From positions 1-21,523 of the forward strand of contig CAJKQE010000033.1 in assembly GCA_905201915.1 (NCBI GenBank): a stretch of 21,523 bases of DNA, in the 5' to 3' direction. The notes beneath the pieces were generated by a model. The model made no database searches, was not told where the DNA came from, and saw only the letters and a program-made list of their open reading frames with translations. This document shows positions 14,608 through 21,523 of this stretch, piece after piece (the stretch's first letter is position 1; every line of letters starts with the position of its first letter). The position numbers and the translations under genes were made by a program. This stretch comes from an uncultured Lachnospiraceae bacterium. GTDB taxonomy: Bacteria > Bacillota > Clostridia > Lachnospirales > Lachnospiraceae.

Positions 14608-15549
14608 ATGAAAAAAATAATTCTTCCTTTTGCTTTACTGTTTTTTTTATTTTTTCTCTTATTATTTCCCTCTCAGGCATTTTCCTATGCCAAAGCAGGA
14701 CTTATGTTATGGTTCTATACCCTTCTACCTTCTCTTTTACCTTTTATGATTTTATCCAATATCTGCATCAAAACCAGAGTACTGGACAAACTTTTTGAAG
14801 CCCCCAAAAAATTTTGGAAAAAGGGTTTTGCTCTATCACCATCAGGCGCTTATGCGTTATGCATGGGAATTTTCTGTGGATATCCCATGGGCGCCAAAAT
14901 TACCGCAGACCTTTACATAGAGCATTGTATCTCGAAAGAAGAGGCCTCCTACCTATTGACCTTTGCATGTTTCCCGGGACCTTCCTTTTTATCTTCTTAT
15001 TTATGTATGGGGCTTTTTAAAAATACACACCTGATTTTCCCTACCTATTTTATTCTTTACAGTTCCGGTTTTTTATGCTCTTTTCTTTTTCGTCCTAAAA
15101 AAAATACGGAATTTCCTTATCTCGAAAAAAAGAAAAAAGAGATATCCAGCTCCGATTTCCTCGGAGAAATTCTGGATACCTCTATTATGAACGGTTTTGA
15201 AACAATTACAAAACTGGGAGGATACATTTTAATTTTCTCTATCCTTCAGGGAATTTCCAGCATTATCTTTCGCTCTTTTCCTATCCTTAGCTATTTTCTA
15301 CAAGGACTTACGGAAATGACTACCGGAAATGCAGCTTTATCAAAAGCTCCTTGGGAATTTGATTTTCTCTATCCTCTTATTCTTGCATTTACTTCTTTTG
15401 GCGGCTTAAGCGTAGCCGCACAAACAAAATCTATGCTCGCAAATACAGACTTGCCATTTTTCTCTTACATAAAAGGAAAACTATGTAGTTTCGTCTGTAC
15501 CTTTATCATAGCTTTTTGCTTAGTCAAAATCGTCAAAGTCATCATCTAA
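14608..15549 (+). CDS. ylbJ: YlbJ-like sporulation integral membrane protein
   Basis: This 313-residue polytopic membrane protein has about seven to eight hydrophobic segments, starting at residues 4-24 and 32-52. It carries the family hallmark CGYPMGAK (about 91-98) and a Gate/nucleoside-recognition type layout in which two related membrane halves flank a charged cytoplasmic loop (about 170-190, Lys-rich). In Bacillus YlbJ is made in the mother cell and is needed for heat-resistant spores; the molecular role is unknown. It is shorter than the Bacillus protein (about 400 residues). The ATG at 14608 has only a weak ribosome site. Its neighbours rsmD and coaD are also its neighbours in Bacillus, but here ylbJ is inverted. 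Its last 30 nt overlap the end of the opposite gene. Confidence 0.8.
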   Translation: MKKIILPFALLFFLFFLLLFPSQAFSYAKAGLMLWFYTLLPSLLPFMILSNICIKTRVLDKLFEAPKKFWKKGFALSPSGAYALCMGIFCGYPMGAKITADLYIEHCISKEEASYLLTFACFPGPSFLSSYLCMGLFKNTHLIFPTYFILYSSGFLCSFLFRPKKNTEFPYLEKKKKEISSSDFLGEILDTSIMNGFETITKLGGYILIFSILQGISSIIFRSFPILSYFLQGLTEMTTGNAALSKAPWEFDFLYPLILAFTSFGGLSVAAQTKSMLANTDLPFFSYIKGKLCSFVCTFIIAFCLVKIVKVII

Positions 15550-16170
15550 ATCGTCATCTAAGTCTAAGTCGTCCGGTTGATAAGAAGCTGTAGACTCTTC
15601 TTCCTGAACTGGAGCTTCATTATTCTGAACAAGCTGAGGAGATAACTCGGCTCTGTTCTGGTTAATAACTTCTAAGGAATTACGCAATGCCTGAACAAAG
15701 TCATTGTATTTTGCTGCTGCATCCTCTAACATATTGCTGGCAAGCTGTCCCATATTTGCCATCATTTCATCCGTATAAGATACGGCACTTAAACGCAATG
15801 TATTTGCATCATTCGTAGCTGCATCAATAATTGCCTGAGCCTGCTGATTTGCACTATTAATTGTTTCATTTGCCTGTGCATAAGCCTGCTGCATAACTTC
15901 AGACTCTTTCACCATCTCCTGCACCTGTTTTTTAGTATCTTCAATAATATTATCTGCTTTTGCCTGTGCATCTGCTAAAATCGCATCTTTATTGCTGATA
16001 ATTTTCTGATATCTTTTAATCTCATCGGGTGTTTTTAAGCGAAGTTCTCTTAATAACTCTTCGATTTCCTCTTTATTTACAATAATTTTTGTTGTAGATA
16101 ATGCCTGATATTTACAACTTTCCACATATTCTTCAATTTCTTCAATAATCTGTTCAATTCTGCTGCTCAT
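15520..16170 (-). CDS. coiled-coil protein with acidic tail (DivIVA/ATPase-subunit-like)
   Basis: The 216-residue protein is almost entirely alpha-helical. Residues 1-45 are Glu-rich helix and 50-170 form a long amphipathic coiled coil rich in Ala, Gln, Asn and Asp (ADAQAKADNIIEDTKKQVQ). A flexible segment (173-198) follows, and then an extreme acidic tail (200-216) made almost only of Asp with Leu and Phe. It resembles DivIVA/SepIVA-like or ATP-synthase stalk-like coiled coils, probably by composition alone. I do not assign a function; a role in cell division or envelope organisation is a guess. It begins 3 nt after the coaD stop and is clearly in the same transcript. Its last 30 nt are antisense to the end of ylbJ. 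Confidence 0.8.
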   Translation of the reverse strand: MSSRIEQIIEEIEEYVESCKYQALSTTKIIVNKEEIEELLRELRLKTPDEIKRYQKIISNKDAILADAQAKADNIIEDTKKQVQEMVKESEVMQQAYAQANETINSANQQAQAIIDAATNDANTLRLSAVSYTDEMMANMGQLASNMLEDAAAKYNDFVQALRNSLEVINQNRAELSPQLVQNNEAPVQEEESTASYQPDDLDLDDDLDDDFDDFD

Positions 16171-16173
16171 CTT

Positions 16174-16686
16174 TTATTTCTCCTTATTGTATTCTTTTCC
16201 CAAATGCCTCTGCCTGTATTTTTCCTCCACCTGTCGTACTACAAAATCCGGTGCAAAATTTGAAATGTCTGCTCCAAAGGACGCTGCCTCCTTCAATGTA
16301 GTGGAACTTAAATACGCATACTGAAGGCTGGTAGTCAAAAACATAGTATCCACATCAGTTGCCAACACGCGGTTTGTCTGTGCCATCTGTAATTCATATT
16401 CAAAATCAGTAAAAGCTCTCAAACCACGAATAATTACCTTTGCCTCGCAGCTTCGTGCAAAATTAACAGATAACCCATCGAAAGCCTGAATTTTTACGTT
16501 GGGAATATCTTCTGTTACATTCTCTAATATATTAACACGTTCTTCCACAGAAAACAACGGACTTTTTGCAGAATTATTCAAAACTCCTACAACAACCTCA
16601 TCAAATAAGCTTGCCGCCCGTTTTATAATATCTAAATGACCGTAAGTTACCGGGTCAAAGCTTCCCGGATAAATTGCTCGTACCAT
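16174..16686 (-). CDS. coaD: phosphopantetheine adenylyltransferase
   Basis: This enzyme transfers AMP from ATP to 4'-phosphopantetheine, the penultimate step of coenzyme A synthesis. The 170-residue length is standard. The nucleotidyltransferase motif YPGSFDPVTYGH (6-17) ends with the catalytic His17. The RGLRAFTDFEYELQMA segment carries the substrate-binding Arg. The LSSTTLKEAASFGADIS segment corresponds to the C-terminal ISSTxxxE-type motif. The product is a soluble hexameric enzyme in known relatives. The ATG at 16686 lies 3 nt after the rsmD stop. The pairing with rsmD is common across Firmicutes and supports both calls. Confidence 0.95.
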   Translation of the reverse strand: MVRAIYPGSFDPVTYGHLDIIKRAASLFDEVVVGVLNNSAKSPLFSVEERVNILENVTEDIPNVKIQAFDGLSVNFARSCEAKVIIRGLRAFTDFEYELQMAQTNRVLATDVDTMFLTTSLQYAYLSSTTLKEAASFGADISNFAPDFVVRQVEEKYRQRHLGKEYNKEK

Positions 16687-16689
16687 TTT

Positions 16690-17241
16690 TTATGCCTTTC
16701 TAATAAAAATATGCTGGTTTGTCTTGTATCTTTTGATTTTATCAACAGAAAATCCCATCTCCTCCAGATAACTGAAATCAGTCTCCAAAGAAGCCTCCAC
16801 TATAATTCTGGTATCCTCATTTACAAACTTTGCATCTTTTAAAAGCTCCAAAACCTGTTTTTCCAATTCCTGATTATAGGGCGGGTCCATGAAAATACAA
16901 TCAAACGGTTCTTCATTTTCTAAAGAAGCTACTGCCTGAAACACATCCTTGCACCATACCTCGCCTCTGTCTGCCAGTCTGGTAAATTTCAAATTGTCTT
17001 CAATTACGGCTGCTGCCTTTCTGTTTTTTTCAATAAAAACACAAAACTGTGCACCTCTGCTTAAAGCTTCTATTCCAATTCCGCCGCTTCCCGCAAAAAT
17101 ATCCAAAAATCGACATTCGCACAAATACGGCTGAAGCATATTAAATAACGTCTCCTTCACCCTGTCTGTGGTCGGTCTGGTTTCCAAACCCGGAATTGTT
17201 TTTAAAGGCATACTTTTTGCACTTCCTGCAATAACTCTCAT
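16690..17241 (-). CDS. rsmD: 16S rRNA (guanine966-N2)-methyltransferase
   Basis: RsmD methylates G966 of 16S rRNA in the 30S particle, using S-adenosylmethionine. The 183-residue protein begins with the family N-terminus MRVIAGSAKS and TRPTTDRVKETLFNML (21-36). The SAM-binding motif is DIFAGSGGIGIEALSRG, and the catalytic motif is FMDPPYNQ. The ATG at 17241 follows an AAGGA element about 11 nt upstream and lies 27 nt after the mgsA stop codon. It is the second gene of the mgsA-rsmD-coaD unit. Confidence 0.94.
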   Translation of the reverse strand: MRVIAGSAKSMPLKTIPGLETRPTTDRVKETLFNMLQPYLCECRFLDIFAGSGGIGIEALSRGAQFCVFIEKNRKAAAVIEDNLKFTRLADRGEVWCKDVFQAVASLENEEPFDCIFMDPPYNQELEKQVLELLKDAKFVNEDTRIIVEASLETDFSYLEEMGFSVDKIKRYKTNQHIFIRKA

Positions 17242-17268
17242 AAGCTGTTTTTCCTTCTTCAGTATCTT

Positions 17269-17661
17269 TTATCGGTTTAAGCGGTAATCCAAATCTCCCT
17301 GCTCCAGTCCCAATATCAGAGACTCTGCCGTTGCAATATTCGTTGCAATAGGAATATTGTACTGGTCGCAGCAGCCGGATATCTGATATACATCCGGTTC
17401 CGTGCCGTCAATCATCGCCGGATTGTAGAAAAAGATTACCATATCAATATCTCCACGCTCAATCATTTCTGTAAACTGTTTATCTCCTCCCATGCTTCCC
17501 GGAAGGAATTTGTGGACACGCAGATTTGTAACCTCTTCAATTCTGCGTCCCGTAGTCCCTGTTGCATAAATCTCATGCTTTGCCAAAATATTCTTATAAG
17601 CAATGCAGAAGTCCTCAATCAGGGCTTTTTTACTGTTATGCGCTATAATTCCAACATTCAT
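17269..17661 (-). CDS. mgsA: methylglyoxal synthase homologue with altered active site
   Basis: MgsA converts dihydroxyacetone phosphate to methylglyoxal and phosphate, a bypass of lower glycolysis. The 130-residue protein shows the family fold: IIAHNSKK (5-12), YATGTTGRRI (32-41) for phosphate binding, SMGGDKQ (56-62), IPIATN, and the length of the core family. It aligns without gaps to E. coli MgsA through the active site. Asp60 and Asp90 (E. coli Asp71 and Asp101) and His8 (His19) are kept. Asp20, Asp91 and His98 are replaced by Asn9, Asn80 and Thr87. Methylglyoxal synthesis is therefore likely by family but uncertain by residue. The ATG at 17661 has AAGGA 9 nt upstream. Confidence 0.82.
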   Translation of the reverse strand: MNVGIIAHNSKKALIEDFCIAYKNILAKHEIYATGTTGRRIEEVTNLRVHKFLPGSMGGDKQFTEMIERGDIDMVIFFYNPAMIDGTEPDVYQISGCCDQYNIPIATNIATAESLILGLEQGDLDYRLNR

Positions 17662-17725
17662 TTACATCAATCCTTATTTATTTTAATTCAATCAAACCAT
17701 CCGGTTCTCTTGTATTCCAGAGTCT

Positions 17726-17754
17726 ATTATAGCAAAAGCACCAACTTTTTGCAA
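17726..17754 (-). promoter_or_regulatory. sigma-A promoter of mgsA-rsmD-coaD unit
   Basis: On the minus strand TTGCAA (17754-17749) and a perfect TATAAT (17731-17726) are 17 nt apart. The expected start near 17719 leaves a leader of about 58 nt to the mgsA ATG. The four genes downstream have gaps of 3, 3 and 27 nt and probably share this promoter. Confidence 0.75.
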
Positions 17755-17787
17755 TTATTTTTTATCATTTTATACACTTTTTACAAA

Positions 17788-17807
17788 TTTTGTGTACTTT
17801 CACAAAA
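17788..17807. other. inverted repeat between mgsA and the spore protein gene
   Basis: TTTTGTG and CACAAAA (7-bp arms, 6-bp spacer) lie 34 bp upstream of the mgsA -35 box. A second perfect 13-bp palindrome, ATTGTAATACAAT, lies at 17840-17852. Either could be an operator. They do not fit Rex spacing exactly, and no regulator can be named. Confidence 0.3.
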
Positions 17808-17886
17808 AAATCGACTTGAAACCCTAAATCCGAATACTCATTGTAATACAATTCACATAATTTGTCAAAACTTGAAAGAACTTCTA

Positions 17887-17915
17887 GTGTAAAAACTTTT
17901 TTAAATCACATACTA
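17887..17915 (+). promoter_or_regulatory. sigma-G-like promoter of the spore protein gene
   Basis: The perfect -10 element CATACTA (17909-17915) lies 17 nt after GTGTA (17887-17891), which resembles the GYATA-type -35 of forespore sigma factors. The start near 17922 gives a leader of about 33 nt. This agrees with the product, a spore DNA-binding protein. Confidence 0.7.
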
Positions 17916-17954
17916 GCATTGTAACAAAAATAAATTCCAAAGGAGGAAATTAAA

Positions 17955-18182
17955 ATGTCTAACAATAATTCTTCAAACAAAGCAGTTGTACCGGAAGCAA
18001 AGGGAGCATTAAACCGCTTCAAATATGAGGTTGCAAACGAATTAGGTGTACCTCTTACAGACGGTTACAACGGTAACTTAACATCTAAACAGAACGGTTC
18101 CGTTGGGGGATATATGGTCAAAAAAATGATTGAAGCTCAGGAACGTCAGATGTCTGGAAACGGAAGCACACAGCAGTTTTAA
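17955..18182 (+). CDS. alpha/beta-type small acid-soluble spore protein
   Basis: This 75-residue protein coats DNA in the dormant spore and protects it from UV and heat, and is degraded at germination. It shows both conserved family blocks: ALNRFKYEVANELGV (18-32), which contains the germination-protease cleavage region around EVANELG, and GSVGGYMVKKMIEAQE (48-63). The N-terminus is Asn/Ser-rich and the C-terminus Gln-rich, as in other members. A strong AGGAGG lies 8 nt before the ATG. It is monocistronic, with a forespore-type promoter and its own terminator. Members of this family occur in several copies per genome, so I give no letter. Confidence 0.95.
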   Translation: MSNNNSSNKAVVPEAKGALNRFKYEVANELGVPLTDGYNGNLTSKQNGSVGGYMVKKMIEAQERQMSGNGSTQQF

Positions 18183-18220
18183 TGTACAAAAAAATCATTT
18201 GTAAAATTTAATAGCCAAAG

Positions 18221-18276
18221 AAAGGGATTTTCTTCTGCTTATTTCTAAAATAAAAAGAAGGAAGTCCCTTTTTATA
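18221..18276. terminator. bidirectional terminator between spore protein gene and recG
   Basis: The arms 18221-18236 and 18256-18271 pair over 16 positions with two G-T pairs. On the plus strand the stem is followed by TTTTTAT. On the minus strand the far end is CCCTTTCTTT, a poorer T-tract. It starts directly after the recG stop codon, so it probably also ends the convergent recG transcript. Confidence 0.85.
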
Positions 18277-20329
18277 TCCCCGGCGTTTCCATTCTTTCTT
18301 TTCCATAAGAGAAAAGTCTGTCCCTCAATCTTTCATGCTGTGGTAAGGATAAATCCGGATCTAGGGTTAAAATTGCTCCTGCTGCTTCACTGGCTTCTTT
18401 TAAAATCTCTGCATCCTGATAAACATCTGCAATTTTAAACTCCATCAATCCACTCTGACGAATGCCAAAGAAATCTCCCGGCCCTCGCAGCCGTAAATCT
18501 TCTCCTGCAATCTGAAATCCATCATTAGATTTCACCAGAATTTCCAGTCTCTCCTTTGTCTCCGTATCCTGTCCTCCCTGCACAAAAATACAGTAAGACT
18601 GATGTTCTCCTCGTCCTACCCGTCCTCTCAGCTGGTGAAGTTGAGCAAGTCCGAAACGTTCTGCATTTTCTACCATCATCACAGTTGCATTGGGTACATT
18701 TACTCCTACCTCAATAACCGTTGTGGACACCAGAACCTGTATTTTATTTGCAGCAAAGTCTTCCATAATTTTATTCTTTTCTCCTGCCTTCATTCTTCCG
18801 TGAAGATATGCGACAGAAATATTGGAAGGTAAAGTATCTTTTAAAATCTGTGTGTAATCAATAACATTCTCTGCTTCCAGCCCTTCACTCTCTTCTACCA
18901 TAGGACATATCACATATACCTGCCGTCCTTCTTCTACCTGCTTTTGAATGAAATGATAAGCGCGAGGTCTGTAAGAAGTATCTACCACACAGTTTTTAAT
19001 AGGCAGCCGCTTTGCAGGCAACTCATCCATGACAGAAATATCTAAATCTCCGTATAAAATAATTGCCAATGTTCTTGGAATTGGTGTTGCACTCATAACT
19101 AATACATGGGGCTTTGTTCCTTTTTTCGATAAGTCTTCTCTCTGCTGAACTCCAAAACGATGCTGTTCATCTGTAATTACTAATGCCAGATTTTCATACT
19201 CCACCTTTTCCTGTATCAATGCATGAGTTCCAATAATAAGCTTTGCTTCTCCGGAAGCAATCTGTGCATATCTCTCCCTTTTTTCCTTTGCTGTATTAGA
19301 GCCTGTAAGAAGAACAGTTTTTAATGGTAATTGATGCTGCTCCAGCAATTTATTCATTTCCTTGAAATGCTGCTTTGCCAATACCTCTGTAGGAGCCATC
19401 AACGCCGCCTGATATCCATTAAAGGCTGCCAGAAGCATTGCTAAAAATGCAATAATTGTCTTTCCGCTCCCTACATCTCCTTGTACCAGTCTGGACATCA
19501 ATGTATGTCCTGTCATATCTTTTTCAATTTCATTCCAGACTCTCTTTTGCGCATTGGTCAATGGATAAGGCAATCCATCAATCACATTTTCTGTTTCCCA
19601 TACAGGTTTTATAGCAAAAGAATTTGGAGTATCCTGCGTCTTTTCTTTCATCATTCGAATAGAAAGAATAAAAAGTAAAAATTCATCAAAGACTAATCTA
19701 TGATGACCCAGAAGTAAATCTTTCTTATCTTTTGGAAAATGAATATGTGAAACTGCATAGTTATATTCTGCCAGTTGATAATAGTTTCTATACTCCTCCG
19801 GAAGATATTCCTGTATAATTTCTTTATTTTCCAAGATCTGGCGCATGGTTTTTACCATAAATTTATTGGTTAATCCCTTTGTCAGACCATAAATAGGATA
19901 CAAACTGTGGAGCAGAACCTTGTAATCCTCTCTCCCAAAAATTTCAGGCTGCTCCATTGTCCTTCGCCCATTTTTCTCTGTCACCATTCCTCTAAAAATA
20001 TAAATCCCACCAGACTGTAAATTATTGCGTAAAAAAGGCATATTATACCAGGTAAGCTGCAAAAAAGAATTTTCTTCTTTTAAAGTGGCAGTCACAACGG
20101 TAAGTCTTCCTGTATTTCTTACTCCTACTTTTCCTGTAAGTCTCCCAATCACTGCACATTTTTTTCCTGCTGCCACCTGAGAAACTCCTACTGGTTCTGT
20201 ATATTCATCATATTCTCTCGGATAATATCTGAGGAAATCCCCCACGGTAGTAATCCCTAATTTTGCCAAAAGTTTTTCTGTTTTTTCCCCAATTCCTTTT
20301 AAATTTCGGATACTTTCTTGTTCCTTCAT
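18272..20329 (-). CDS. recG: ATP-dependent DNA helicase RecG
   Basis: RecG remodels stalled replication forks and Holliday junctions. The 685-residue protein starts with a helix-hairpin segment (LKGIGEKTEKLLAKLGI, 10-26), followed by the wedge/OB domain to about residue 240. Helicase motifs are in order: GDVGSGKT (284-291), APTEVLA, DEQHRFGV (387-394), MSATPIPRTLA, the VSTTVIEVGVNVPNA motif V region, and QLHQLRGRVGRG. The C-terminal GPGDFFGIRQSG segment is characteristic of RecG. The ATG at 20329 has GAGG 9 nt upstream. An in-frame ATG at 20344 would overlap a small upstream ORF as ATGA and would add five residues. Confidence 0.95.
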   Translation of the reverse strand: MKEQESIRNLKGIGEKTEKLLAKLGITTVGDFLRYYPREYDEYTEPVGVSQVAAGKKCAVIGRLTGKVGVRNTGRLTVVTATLKEENSFLQLTWYNMPFLRNNLQSGGIYIFRGMVTEKNGRRTMEQPEIFGREDYKVLLHSLYPIYGLTKGLTNKFMVKTMRQILENKEIIQEYLPEEYRNYYQLAEYNYAVSHIHFPKDKKDLLLGHHRLVFDEFLLFILSIRMMKEKTQDTPNSFAIKPVWETENVIDGLPYPLTNAQKRVWNEIEKDMTGHTLMSRLVQGDVGSGKTIIAFLAMLLAAFNGYQAALMAPTEVLAKQHFKEMNKLLEQHQLPLKTVLLTGSNTAKEKRERYAQIASGEAKLIIGTHALIQEKVEYENLALVITDEQHRFGVQQREDLSKKGTKPHVLVMSATPIPRTLAIILYGDLDISVMDELPAKRLPIKNCVVDTSYRPRAYHFIQKQVEEGRQVYVICPMVEESEGLEAENVIDYTQILKDTLPSNISVAYLHGRMKAGEKNKIMEDFAANKIQVLVSTTVIEVGVNVPNATVMMVENAERFGLAQLHQLRGRVGRGEHQSYCIFVQGGQDTETKERLEILVKSNDGFQIAGEDLRLRGPGDFFGIRQSGLMEFKIADVYQDAEILKEASEAAGAILTLDPDLSLPQHERLRDRLFSYGKERMETPGI

Positions 20330-20340
20330 TTTAAAAATCC

Positions 20341-20406
20341 TCATAAAAAAGAAGCGGTTAAGGCTATCGCATAAAGTACAACAACCCCAACAGCTCCTCT
20401 GTCCAT
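20341..20406 (-). CDS. possible 21-residue hydrophobic peptide
   Basis: An ATG 3 nt after the fakA stop codon opens 21 codons ending at a TGA that overlaps the upstream ATG of recG (ATGA). The peptide begins MDRGAVG and continues as a nearly uninterrupted hydrophobic run (VVVLYAIALTASFL), enough for one transmembrane helix. It has no clear ribosome site, so translation would depend on coupling to fakA. It fills almost exactly the gap between two conserved genes. Chance is a real alternative for such a short frame. Confidence 0.35.
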   Translation of the reverse strand: MDRGAVGVVVLYAIALTASFL

Positions 20407-20409
20407 CTC

Positions 20410-21523
20410 TTATTCTACAGAAACTACATAGTAATAAATAGGCTGTCCACCCTGATTGATTTCTACATCAAAATCAGGATACAATTCCTCAAGGCGCTCA
20501 CATAACTGTTCTGCATCTTCTTCTGTAACATCAGCACCATAGTAAATACTGATAATTTCTGTGTCTTCGTCTACCATCTCTTTCAGAGTTTCTACAGTAA
20601 TATCTTCAATACCCTGTCCAACTGCTAAAATTCCTTTGTCACCAATACCCATGATATCGCCCTGACGAATTTCTTTATCATCAATCTTTGTATCACGTAC
20701 TGCATAAGTCACCTGACCTGTTTTTACATGTGTCATGGCTTCTAACATTTCCTCTGTGTTCTGCTCTACTGTCTTATCCGGTACATAAGAAATCATCGCT
20801 GTAATACCTTGAGGAATGGTTTTCGTAGGAATAACAATAATGTTTTTATCTTCTGTCAAATCTCTTGCCTGATTTGCAGCCAGAATAATATTTTTATTAT
20901 TCGGGAAAATAAATATATTTTTTGCATTTACATGAGAAATTGCCTGAAGCACGTCCTCTGTACTTGGGTTCATAGTCTGTCCGCCTTCAATGAGGTAATC
21001 TGCCCCCAGTTCACGGAAAATCTCACCCATACCTTCTCCTACAGATACAGAAATAAATCCAACTTCTTTTTCCGGTTCTGCTTTTGCCTGCTGTTCAGCT
21101 ACTTTCTCAGCATCCTTGATTAAACGTTCATGATGCTCTAAACGCATATTGTCAATCTTCATGTTAGAAAGCTGTCCATAAGTCAAAGCTCTCTGAATTG
21201 CATCACCAGGTGCATTAGTATGTACATGCACCTTTACAATCTCATCATCTGCCACTACTACTAAAGAATCACCAATAGATAACAGATATTCTTTAAAAGC
21301 TTTTTCCTCTTTTTCAGGGAACTCTTTTTCTAACATAATAATAAATTCTGTACAATAACCAAATTTAATATCACTTTCTTCTGCAGATACTGGTTTGCTC
21401 ATGACTGCGTGAGCCGGTTTTTCAAAATTCATGTCAATCTCTTTGCCCAGATATCCGTCAAAAGCACCTTTTAACACTTCTAAAAGTCCCTGTCCACCGG
21501 AATCTACCACACCTGCTTCTTTT
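20410..21523 (-). CDS. fakA: fatty acid kinase FakA/YloV, C-terminal part (5' end beyond window)
   Basis: FakA phosphorylates fatty acids bound to FakB (DegV-type) proteins, so that exogenous fatty acids can enter phospholipid synthesis. The reading frame continues past the window edge: before the GTG at 21510 it reads KEAG, giving KEAGVVDSGGQG, the conserved end of the N-terminal DhaL/DAK2 kinase domain. About 370 of the expected 550 residues are present. They include the middle domain with HVHTNAPGDAIQRAL, an acidic linker, and the C-terminal DegV-like domain (VGFISVSVGEG, NNKNIILAANQA, IPTKTIPQGITAM). The end has the tail pattern YYYVVSVE. It is upstream of recG on the same strand, an arrangement also seen near yloV in Bacillus. 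Confidence 0.9.
   Translation of the reverse strand, partial: KEAGVVDSGGQGLLEVLKGAFDGYLGKEIDMNFEKPAHAVMSKPVSAEESDIKFGYCTEFIIMLEKEFPEKEEKAFKEYLLSIGDSLVVVADDEIVKVHVHTNAPGDAIQRALTYGQLSNMKIDNMRLEHHERLIKDAEKVAEQQAKAEPEKEVGFISVSVGEGMGEIFRELGADYLIEGGQTMNPSTEDVLQAISHVNAKNIFIFPNNKNIILAANQARDLTEDKNIIVIPTKTIPQGITAMISYVPDKTVEQNTEEMLEAMTHVKTGQVTYAVRDTKIDDKEIRQGDIMGIGDKGILAVGQGIEDITVETLKEMVDEDTEIISIYYGADVTEEDAEQLCERLEELYPDFDVEINQGGQPIYYYVVSVE

Noticed and set aside
1..21523. CRISPR array, IS element, prophage, integron, tRNA or rRNA gene
   Set aside because: No direct repeat series, transposase or phage motif, terminal inverted repeats, cloverleaf or rRNA segment was found; the gene content is chromosomal housekeeping.

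Overview
The window looks like ordinary chromosome from a low-GC, spore-forming anaerobic Firmicute, most likely a Lachnospiraceae member (Clostridia). The reasons are an alpha/beta-type small acid-soluble spore protein gene with a sporulation-type promoter, a YlbJ-like sporulation membrane protein, RecU, a FakA/YloV kinase next to recG, fermentation enzymes (lactate/malate dehydrogenase family and malic enzyme), A+T-rich third codon positions and strong AGGAGG-type ribosome sites. The genus cannot be fixed from the sequence alone. I see no rRNA, tRNA, CRISPR array, insertion sequence or prophage gene. No stretch longer than about 200 bases lacks a gene.

Layout. (1) 1-767 (-): 5' part of an MFS/GPH-like sugar transporter with its own promoter. 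(2) 843-3174 (-): a two-gene unit, a lactate/malate dehydrogenase-family gene then malic enzyme, with a clear promoter and a perfect 22-bp terminator stem. (3) 3186-12252 (-): a tight ten-gene unit with no gap above 27 nt. It starts with a small (p)ppGpp synthetase and continues with an rRNA m5C methyltransferase, an RsuA-type pseudouridine synthase, a HAD phosphatase, a YgiQ radical-SAM protein, a short-chain dehydrogenase, an unknown membrane protein, an RluA-type pseudouridine synthase, signal peptidase I and RecU. It ends in a strong terminator. (4) 12267-14477 (-): a secreted M23 peptidase preceded by pepD. (5) 14555-15549 (+): ylbJ with a sigma-E-like promoter. (6) 15520-17754 (-): mgsA-rsmD-coaD and a coiled-coil protein whose end overlaps the end of ylbJ. 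(7) 17887-18276 (+): a spore protein gene with a sigma-G-like promoter and a terminator shared with recG. (8) 18272-21523 (-): recG, a possible 21-codon ORF, and fakA running off the right edge.

How the genes fit together. Region 3 groups ribosome and RNA modification with an alarmone synthetase. The order rsmD-coaD-(new gene)-ylbJ is a rearranged version of the Bacillus ylbH-coaD-ylbJ order, with ylbJ inverted and a coiled-coil gene inserted. The forespore and mother-cell type promoters sit on either side of the mgsA-coaD unit.

I did not find a clearly new multi-gene system. The observations most worth checking are the active-site changes in the methylglyoxal synthase homologue, the malate-type specificity residue in the lactate dehydrogenase homologue, the ylbJ/coiled-coil antisense overlap with a possible distant terminator, a ribosome-site-sequestering hairpin ahead of the M23 gene, and a possible 21-residue hydrophobic peptide between fakA and recG.
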